From: Zingiber officinale
Lineage: Eukaryota > Streptophyta > Magnoliopsida > Zingiberales > Zingiberaceae
Assembly: GCF_018446385.1 (NCBI RefSeq)
Contig: NC_056000.1
Location: 52,918,722-52,982,721 of the forward strand
Reading direction: 5' to 3'
DNA length: 64,000 nucleotides
Shown: in pieces, positions 55,863-64,000 of the stretch
Numbering within the stretch: the first letter of the stretch is position 1
How the letters are laid out: each line of letters begins with the position of its first letter
Notes under the pieces: generated by a model
The model's database searches: none
Seen by the model: the letters and a program-made list of their open reading frames with translations, nothing else
What the model was told of the DNA's origin: nothing
Program-made: the position numbers and the translations under genes

Positions 55863-56354
55863 TGTTAGGTAATGTTCATGTTGTAATGTAACTGGCTAAA
55901 TGTTTGTAATTCTGGACGCAAAATTGGTTTGTTAGTTGGTGTTGGAAACATTAAATATTGTTGTATAATGTTGATATTATAATTGTGGTATGATAATGGT
56001 GTTCTTTGTGTTATAGATAAAATTTATCTGGGTTAAAGTTGAAACATCTTGATTATTGTTATGCTATTTAGTGAAATTCTTGATGCATGTTGAAGGAAAT
56101 GAAATTGTTGGTGTTTAAGTGAATCTTGTCCCGTTTGAGATTTTTTTCACTATGTACTATGTAATTTATGGTTTAAAATATTTATTTCGAATGGATTCTG
56201 AATAAACTTAATGTGCATCATTAGCAGCCTGTTGGCTGATTAACCAGATTACATTCTCCGATAATCATCCAGATTAGCAGTATCATAAATCCCAATGAAT
56301 CACAACTTCTTCCACGTTCCAGGAATCAATGTGTTTACCATGTGATTGTAGCAC
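55863..56354 (+). other. MULE B internal stretch after the GRF gene
   Basis: Mirror of 52199-52689; probable 3' UTR followed by sequence of unknown origin. No other gene seen. Confidence 0.45.
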
Positions 56355-56359
56355 AAGAT

Positions 56360-58597
56360 TGTTAGGACCTTCGGATGGCTAGAGAGGGGGGTGTGAATAG
56401 CCTCCTCTAAAAACTCAATTAATCTCCTCACAAAAGTTTGTTAGCACAGCGAAAATAAGCAAAAGGAAAACTGATGCAAGGAAAAGAAACAACCCACCAC
56501 CAACACAACAAGGATGTACGAGGTTCGGGGATAACTTGCCCCTACTGCTCGGCGTATCCGTAAGGTGGACGATCCCTTGATCTTTTGGTAGATCACACCC
56601 CGGACAGATTTCGGCTAAGTATTTCTCCTTCTCGGTGGAGTAACCTCTCCACAAAGTCTCAGAAAAGATTTGAAATGAAGCACAAGACTTACAGAGTTTA
56701 GTGGCTAAAAGGAATGAACAATAAACTTACAGCCACGATGAAAGCAAAGCGCAAAGACAGAAGAAGTTCCTCAGCCAAGAGCTCAAAAACACAGCACTCT
56801 TGCTTGATCGACAGAGAGTTTTTGAAAAATGCTCACTCAAACCTCTCTTCTTCCTTCTTCTTATTCCTCTGCTTTCTCACTATCTTCAGCCAGAGCCGAA
56901 TCACTGTCACCTGTATCGAATCACTGCGACCAACTCAGGCGTCGCCAATCACTCTTCCTCCTCATCTGGTTCTCTGAACTCACACCAATACCATCCATGG
57001 TCTTCACTGGTGTCTCTGAGCTCGCAGCCAGTGAACGTTGACGCTCCAATTGCACCACTTGCAGCGAAACACAGCAGAAAGAGCACTTGGTCTTATTCTT
57101 CTGATGGAGCTTAATTTGAATTTAAGCATTGGCACGACACCTGCAACCTGTAACTCAAAAATCTTACAGCAGATGGTTAGATCAGATGATTCAGAAATCG
57201 TAGAGAAACAGCAGAAGACAAACGACATCGTTGTGGATCGGTCAACAGACCGATCCATAGCCCTCTGGACCGATCAGGACACATCCTGATCGGTCTGGGA
57301 TGATGCTGATCGGTCTGTGGACCGATCAGCCTATAGGTGGATCAGTCCACAGACCGATACCCCTATTGTTTTGAATCCCATCGCTTCTTACTGATCGGTC
57401 ACCAGACCGATCAGATAACTCACAAAAAGCTGCTGTGTGGTTACTGATCGGTCATGAGACCGATCAGATAACTAAGGTATCACTGGATCAGTCGACAGAC
57501 CGATCCAATGCCTCTGTTGGTTTTAGAGCTTCCCAGCCCTAAACCCTAACATCTTTCTGGTCCAGAGAACGAGCTACCGAGCCCTCTCTGACCTAGTCTG
57601 GAGAACAAGCTACCGAGCCCTCTCCGACTTCCACGTCCGGGTCAGAGAACGAGCTACCGAGCCCTCTCTGACCTAGTCTGGAGAACGAGCTGCCGAGCCC
57701 TCTCCGACTTCGTCCGGTCCAGAAAACGAGCTACCGAGCCCTCTCTGACCTAGTCCAGAGAACGAGCTACCGAGCCCTCTCCGACTTCCACGTCCGGGTC
57801 AGAGAACGAGCTACCGAGCCCTCTCTGACCTAGTCTGGAGAACAAGCTACCGAGCCCTCTCTAACCTAGTCCGGAGAACGAGCTACCGAGCCCACTCTGA
57901 CCTAGTCTGGAGAACGAGCTGCCGAGCCCTCTCCGACTTCGTCCGGTCCAGAGAACGAGCTACCGAGCCCTCTCCGACTTCCAAGTCCGGGTCAGAGAAC
58001 GAGCTACCGAGCCCTCTCTGACCTAGTCTGGAGAACAAGCTGCCGAGCCCTCTCCGACTTCGTCTGGTCCAGAGAACGAGCTACCGAGCCCTCTCTGACC
58101 TAGTCCGGAGAACGAGCTACCGAGCCCTCTCCAACTTTCACGTCCTGGTCAGAGAACGAGCTACTGAGCCCTCTCTGACCTAGTCTGGAGAACAAGCTAC
58201 CGAGCCCTCTCCGACTTCCACGTCCGGGTCAGAGAACGAGCTACCGAGCCCTCTCTGACCTAGTCTGGAGAACGAGCTGCCGAGCCCTCTCCGACTTCGT
58301 CCGGTCCAGAGAACGAGCTACCGAGCCCTCTCTGACCTAGTCCGGAGAACGAGCTACCGAGCCCTCTCCGACTTCCACGTCCGGGTTAGAGAACGAGCTA
58401 CCGAGCCCTCTCTGACCTAGTCTGGAGAACGAGCTACCGAGCCCTCTCCGACTTCGCGTGCCAAGTATCCGTACTTGGACTTTTCCTCTCCACATGATCA
58501 ACCTTGATCATTAATCAGTCTGAGTTTAATTAATATCTGATACAAACTTAAATCAGTGTCAACATCAAAATAACAGCCAGGTCAGACTGTATTAACA
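56360..58597 (-). mobile_element. solo LTR inside MULE B, same insertion as in MULE A
   Basis: It runs from TGTTAGGACC (56360) to GTATTAACA (58597), with the perfect 5-bp duplication AAGAT at 56355-56359 and 58598-58602. It sits at the same MULE position as 49827-52193, so it inserted before the MULE was duplicated. Its 80-bp array (57565-58455) is shorter than in copy A. Its hairpin motifs lie at 57233-57515. ORFs inside it (56714-57289) are accidental. Confidence 0.9.
57565..58455 (-). repeat. 80-bp higher-order tandem array in the solo LTR (MULE B)
   Basis: Same alternating units as 49965-50975 on the opposite strand (GAACGAGCTACCGAGCCCTC plus variable parts), about 0.9 kb, with a different number and order of half-units. 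Confidence 0.93.
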
Positions 58598-58602
58598 AAG
58601 AT

Positions 58603-58930
58603 AACCATCCAATTTTACCAGTAGAGCATTCTAGTAAAAGCAGAGCATTCTATGCCTAAAAGCAGAGCATTCTGTATTCTGAAGTCAGGCATTAAGAAGA
58701 GGCACATCATAGGACTCAGCATACATCACGAAACAAAGGCCTGCATAAAGGCCACCTTGGTTCGTTCTCCAATAAATTTCAAGACAACAATTTTCAGGCA
58801 TAGGCAATTTGTTCATTACTAAGCCTGTAGTTTTCCTAGTTGCTCATGGTGATTGCATCTGGCTTTTCCACTTCTGTTCTTCAGCAAAGAGCCGCTACAT
58901 CTCATTCTGATTGTTACCTCATTTATATAG
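58603..58930 (-). other. MULE B internal stretch without recognised gene
   Basis: Mirror of 49504-49821, with GCAGAGCATTCTA motifs repeated near 58620-58675. No family recognised. Confidence 0.45.
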
Positions 58931-59249
58931 AGCACTCATTCTTATTTATATAGCAGAGAGCCGCTACAATATCATAAAAAATAACAATGATGACATCAAA
59001 ACACAAGAAATTAGATACAAGACATTAAATCAGTGCTATTTCCAGTTACTCTTTCAGTCTCAGTAAACTAAAAACACGACATTAAACCAGTCTTTGAAAT
59101 CAAGTCTCAGTAAACTAAAAACACAACATTAAACCAGTTTTTGAAATCAGAATACAATTCTTCAATTACAATATAATGAAACAAAAAAAGATTTTAATAG
59201 CTTCTTTAACACTGAAGCAAAGGGAATAACCACATCGAAACCAAAGCCA

Positions 59250-59830
59250 AGTCAAAAATGTAATGTGCGTGTAGTTATTGACATCAAGAGCTTTTATCTT
59301 TTTCCAAGTGGCAACCACTGGCTTCTTTAACACTGGAGCAAAGGGAATAACCACATCGAAACCAAAGCCAAGTCAAAAATGTAATGAGCGTGTAGTTATT
59401 GACATGAAGAGCTTTTATCTTTTTCCAAGAGGCAACCACTGACATTGGCACTGAATCAAGAACAGAACAGAAGAAAATTATATATGATCATTTAATTAGA
59501 TCAATTGAAATAATATATAACTTAAAAATCAAAATGTATATATTCACCATATCCTTCTGGATCTTTGTTCATAATCTTCATCAGGAAATCATTTGCAACC
59601 AGATTGGTATCGCTGAACTGGTACTCCACCTGTGATTCAGATTGCAAAAATCATTTAAACATATATACTTTTTTAATATGTGACAAAATTATCAGAACCT
59701 GCTTTACTATCTTTTGAGCTAGATCGTTGCTGTTCTTGGGGCTTGCTGCTGTTTTTGGAGGTAGGGGTAGAAGCACCCTCCTGGTAAGGAAGACGGCGAC
59801 GCAGGCCAGGGCCAACCCACCCCACCCTAC
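59250..59830 (-). pseudogene. captured LARP6-like fragment (in MULE B)
   Basis: Mirror of 48600-49180. On the minus strand exon pieces with NDLAQKIVKQ, the La-module stretch and VASWKKIKAL are separated by the same two introns. The third exon is again repeated (59240-59440). Nearly identical to copy A. Confidence 0.88.
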
Positions 59831-60249
59831 TATTGAATTTATATAGAGCACTCATTCTTATTTATATAGCAGATAGCCACTATAATATCATTAAAAAAAA
59901 CAATGATGGCATAAAACATAAGAAATTAGATACAAGACATTAAATCAGTGATATTTCCAGTTACTCTTTCAGTCTCAGTAAACTAAAAACATGACATTAA
60001 ACCAGTCTTTGAAATCAAAATACAATTCCTCAATTACAATATAATGAAACAAAAAAAGTTTCTAAAAACACTCATTCTAGAGCAAAGGGAATAAATCACA
60101 TCGAAACCAAATCCAAGTCAAATCTTCTCAAGCATTGGATTCACTGAAAGAAAACACACATTAAGTTAAATATATACAAAAAGGGGATAGAATTCTTAAA
60201 CAGTAAGAAGCAAGTGACATGAAATCAGTAAGAAGCTAATGCATCCTGT

Positions 60250-60360
60250 TACCTAAAACATCAAAGGTTCCACCTCCCAAATCAAATACTGATGCATCCT
60301 GTTAATTATTCTTCTTTTCAAATCCATAAGCTAATGATGCATCTATCAATATCCTAAAGC
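60250..60360 (-). pseudogene. captured HSP70 fragment (in MULE B)
   Basis: Mirror of 48061-48165: the minus strand encodes LAYGFEKKNN, a stop, and VFDLGGGTFDVL. Copy B keeps the Phe usual in HSP70 (GGTFDV) where copy A has Ile. Confidence 0.83.
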
Positions 60361-60434
60361 ATGTTGTTAGAACCTACAATTAAAATTATAATTTATTAAT
60401 TTTATTTATTCAATAAACAATAAATCACTATAAT

Positions 60435-62755
60435 TTAATAAATTAAACCTTTGATAGTACCAGCTATAGATCCCAAATCAGGTTCATATGTGTCGTCAAG
60501 ACTGATATGATTATTATCTTCAATTGATCTGGTAATTGACATATTGTTATATACAAAATATAATAAAATATAATAAAAATGTAAAAATAATTGACACATA
60601 CCCTTGCTGCAAATTAGGACAGTTACGCTTATCATGTGACACTCCTCGATGTCCGCATCCATGACAAAGCATGGAATTTGAGGTTGATTTCTCCTTTGAT
60701 GATTTTAATCTCTTCCCACATTCCTTAGTTCTTATTGTAGAAGGATCAATATACCAAGACCCTCATCAATGGATTTCTTTCTTTGACTTCTATCACTGCA
60801 TGTTGTACTAATGGACATCTCTTGAATTTTGTTGTAGATATAATCGAATTGTTCATCCAAGAAGATTGCCCTCTCATTACTCAAAGATGCATCATCAACT
60901 AATACTGAAGCTTTATAGGATAACCTCGAGTGCCTCGATATCAAATACCTTTCTAAATCAGGCTCATCATTGACATTTTGCTCTCCTAAAGCGTATATTG
61001 CTCAAACTTTTGCATCTCGTGTCCATCGTTTGAGTATATACGTATTAGGCAAAAGAAACACTTGGTTAATACGAAAAAAAGTTAACATGTGTCTGCATGG
61101 AATGCCCTCAAACTCAAATTTTGTGCAGCTACACGATATGTAGTCCCTTTGTTTGTCATGTGTGAGCACTCTTGATTTTGAGGAAGAAGAACTTTGAAAT
61201 TTCATCACATGGTAAACTGCTGATGCAACTCCCGTAAATGTCTATTGCACATAATAACTATGACTCTCGGTCATTTCACTTTGAAACTCCAACCATTTCT
61301 TTTTTGTGTATATCTTAACCATTTGAGTTTCCATTGGCCAGGTTGTCTTAACCTTGGGGTGCTCATTCATATCAATATGGTCTGCAACTAACTCATTGTG
61401 TCTTTGGTGTCTCAGTGCCCTATTAAAATGGGTGATAAAATCTATTAATGAGTTCTTATTTGAAACATATTTCTTGAAAAATGCATGTGAACCATCAAAT
61501 CTTTGACTACTTGACATTCCTGCTGAAAATACATTACTAAAATATACTGGAACCCATCTATGTCGTAAGTCATACATCAAAGATAACCAATCATTTTTCT
61601 CTAAGTTAGCACACTTGATAGTCTCTTCCCATGACTTCTCAAAATCATCAGGTGTTGTAGAATTTGTAATGACATTCTTTATGTTGTAATAGTGGTTTTG
61701 AAAAGTCAAAGGGTCTAATTTATCTGAGAATTTGTTCAATATGTGCCACAAACAATATCGATGCACTGTTTGAGGGAAAACCTGTGCAATAGCTTTTGTC
61801 ATAGCAGGATCTTGATCAGTTATGATAATGTTTGGTGCACCTTTAGGCATGGCTTCTAAGAACTTTGTAAACAACCAAATAATAGACTCAGTTTTCTCAT
61901 CACTAAGAAACCCACAGCCAAAAATAATTGTTTGATGATGATGGTTAACTCCTACAAATGGTGCCAAAATCAAACCATATCTGTTGGTGTTATATATAGT
62001 ATCAAATACAACTGCATCACCAAATACACTATATGCCCTTCTTGACACATGATCAGCCCAAAAGCACCTACTAAATTTCTTATCTGAATCAGTCTCGTAA
62101 TCAAAGAAAAAAGCTGAATTCTTTTCTTGCTCAGAGGTAAAAAACTCAATCAGTGTTTCGGCATCAATACCCTTTTGCTCATCCCTAAGATTTCTCTCAA
62201 AGTTTCTAATATCTTTTTCTGTGCAACCTACCAACTCAGGGCCTCCATACTCTATCTCCAATAAACGTATTTGTTGACAAGTTGGTACATTGGCTTCTGA
62301 AAACTGTTTTGTCAATGCTTTCTTAGCTACCGAAACACTACGATGTGAGCGTAGCAAATGCACCTTTGATGGGGTTGAGAGCGGATGATTATGGGTTTTA
62401 TCGGTGTTAGACTTTTAGGGGCACGGTGTCTTGTTAGCGAATTCAATTGTGTAGAACCCCCTTTCTGGCTTCCCAGTGTTCTGTTTATTTGGATGTTGAC
62501 TTGCGTACTGCAACAGGATTTGTGTGGGTCCCAAGTTCGCTTATTTAAAGCAAACAATTTATTTCCATGTCACTTCATTTGTCATCTTGTTTTTCCTACT
62601 AGTGTTATTCCTTGAACTAAATCCTGCTTCTCGTGCATATTGGTTATAAAATGAATATGCATCCTCTAGTGATGGGAATTCCATTCCAATTTTTGGCTTT
62701 CGATCATCTGTAACTTGGGGAATGAATTCTTGATCATCAACTCTATTTTCTTCCA
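60435..62755 (-). pseudogene. FAR1-type MULE transposase, copy B, broken
   Basis: Mirror of 45650-47950. The FAR1 domain starts at 62755 (MEENRVDDQEF) and runs into a stop after NEVTWK. About 140 bp (62398-62540) are replaced by unrelated sequence. The MULE domain is open at 61242-62363 (same catalytic motifs as copy A) and stops after SYYVQ. The SWIM part is open at 61002-61208 and the tail at 60732-60944. It shares with copy A the frame change after DEGLGIL. Unlike copy A, the CCHC knuckle CHGCGHRGVSHDKRNC is intact (60610-60660). Confidence 0.88.
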
Positions 62756-62879
62756 TTTCTGTGCACCCTTGCATTATATTTGACAATAGATAAATAAATA
62801 AATAAATAAATACCACATCTTATTTTAGAATAAACAACAAAGTTAAGTTTTACAATTAACTTGACAGGGATCACAAACT

Positions 62880-63809
62880 CTAAACCTGATATTGTTATCA
62901 ATAAACTTAAGTTGTTTGATATAATTACATAAACCATTTGCAGAGGCATATCCTGCTAACATGACCAAATTCTATGACCTGACATTGTTTAGCATACATC
63001 ATATCATGAATAATATTATAAGTCTCCAACATGGTCTAAACGAAGTTAACCTCGATCAATTAAAGGTAATAAGCAATTGTAGCAAATTAACGAGGGTTAT
63101 GAAGAAAATATTAGTTAATGATCCAGATTGCAAAGATCACAAACTCTAAACCAGAGGCATATCCTGCTAACATGACAAAATTATATGACCTGACATTGTT
63201 TAGCAAATTGACAAGGGGTATGAAGAAAAGATCAGCTAATGATCCAGATTGGTAGCAAAGTACCTTGTTCCTAGATTGGTAGCAAATTAACAAGGGGTAT
63301 GAAGAAAAGATGAGCTAATGAACAATGTCAGGTAGCAAGGTACCTCGTTTCCACCGGCAGCTGGTCAGGGGAGAAGCTAGGGCTCTCTTCGGTTGAGAGG
63401 TAGGCGACGGTGAGGAAGGCGTAGCGAGGGAGGGGGCCCCGACGCAGTGTTTTCAGGTGAGAGAGGGAGATGCGGCGGGGAGATCGCAGCAAGGCCGATG
63501 AGGAAGGCGCAGTGAGGGAGGGAGCCCCGACGCAGTGTTTTCAGGCGAGAGAGGGAGATGCGGCGGGGAGATCGCAGCGAGGCCGGTGAGGAAGGCGCGG
63601 CGAGGGAACAAGCGAGGGAGATCGCAGCGAGAGATATCTGGTTCGGCGAGAGAGGAGAGGCGAGCGCTAGGGTTTTTTTTCTGGAGAGGTTAAAGCGAGC
63701 AGCGTTTTTGGTGCAGATTGCTTCGTATGCCCTTTACCGCATTTGACGTGGCATCCTCGCTGTCCATGCCGCACCAAACCGCACCAAAAACACCGCAGGA
63801 GATCCTCGC
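62880..63809 (-). repeat. right TIR of MULE B; promoter and leader of the transposase gene
   Basis: Inverse of 44645-45530 including the 213-bp insert (62958-63165 region) and two 88-bp units (63420-63600). It extends to the full outer end CACCGCAGGAGATCCTCGC at 63809. Confidence 0.88.
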
Positions 63810-63814
63810 TATAT

Positions 63815-63849
63815 ATATATATATGATTTTAGGAAAAAAAAACAAACGT

Positions 63850-63892
<43 letters not shown>
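63815..63892 (+). repeat. right copy of the direct repeat flanking the MULE pair, with (TA)n
   Basis: ATGATTTTAGG, nine A, CAAACGTTTATAATA then a long (TA)n, in the same orientation as 44587-44644. Confidence 0.9.
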
Positions 63893-63896
<4 letters not shown>

Positions 63897-64000
63897 GATT
63901 GTGATATACTGCGTGACGCTATAGTGCGCGACTGTGCGTGTCGCACAGTATATAAGATTTTTTATTTTTATTTATTTTTTTATTTTGAATTAAAAAATAA
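63893..64000. other. right flank, nothing recognised
   Basis: ACACGATTGTGATATACTGC and a GTGCGCGACTGTGCGTGTCG-rich patch, then T-rich sequence to the window end. Confidence 0.4.

Larger units (their letters stand above)
54319..63809 (-). mobile_element. MULE copy B, inverted relative to copy A (about 9.5 kb)
   Basis: Both ends carry the full terminal sequence GCGAGGATCTCCTGC, at 54319 and, inverted, ending at 63809. They are flanked by TA-rich 8-9 bp (CTATATATA left, TATATATAT right), compatible with a MULE target duplication in a TA repeat. Gene order from the right is transposase, HSP70 piece, LARP6 piece, solo LTR, then GRF gene near the left TIR: the exact mirror of copy A. Both genes are broken here. 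Confidence 0.9.

Noticed and set aside
1-64000. CRISPR arrays or bacterial operons
   Set aside because: The tandem repeats here lack unique spacers, and all genes are spliced plant genes or plant transposons.

Overview
This is 64 kb of plant nuclear DNA. The host genes carry canonical GT-AG introns, and all families are plant-type: LHP1, a plant endonuclease V, and an RlmH-type methyltransferase with an organelle-targeting-like N-terminus. Roughly two thirds of the window is transposable-element sequence. The repeat style (very long retrotransposon LTRs, RTE LINEs, palindromes reading GATCGGTC...GACCGATC) fits a monocot, possibly Zingiberales; that placement is a guess, since no marker gene fixes the species.

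Layout. 1-8165: nested LTR-retrotransposon fossils, with a Ty1/copia element (minus strand) inserted into the 3' end of a Ty3/gypsy-like element whose 2 kb LTR carries 66-bp tandem repeats. 8658-20343: LHP1/TFL2 (plus strand), five exons giving a 372-residue chromodomain + chromo-shadow protein. Its third intron is 10.25 kb and holds two RTE LINE copies, a Tourist-like MITE nested in one of them, and a 46-bp micro-LINE insertion. 21227-21299: tRNA-Glu(CTC), minus strand. 21689-22555: a non-autonomous hAT element with a nested SINE. 22805-29760: endonuclease V (minus strand, eight exons, 278 residues). It is head-to-head, across 243 bp, with 30004-34073: RlmH-type SPOUT rRNA methyltransferase (plus strand, seven exons, 195 residues). 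34706-34978: a one-exon small mitochondrial inner-membrane protein (ATP synthase subunit f-like). 35-44.6 kb: gene-poor, with retroelement remnants, a SINE, tandem repeats and a second gypsy 3' end plus LTR.

44.6-63.8 kb: the most striking part. Two roughly 9.5 kb copies of one Mutator-like element (MULE) lie in opposite orientation, back to back, as a near-perfect 19-kb inverted repeat. Each copy has long GC-rich terminal inverted repeats (TIRs), a FAR1-type transposase gene reading inward from one TIR, and a small GRF-zinc-finger/transmembrane gene reading inward from the other. This convergent two-gene layout recalls MuDR (mudrA/mudrB). Each copy also carries pieces captured from two host genes, LARP6 (exons with introns) and an HSP70, and an old solo LTR with a perfect or near-perfect 5-bp target duplication. 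Both transposase genes are damaged, partly by lesions shared between copies and partly by private ones. The left-hand GRF gene is open and the right-hand one is broken.

The host genes are not an operon-like set. Endonuclease V and RlmH are the only pair with a likely shared regulatory region.
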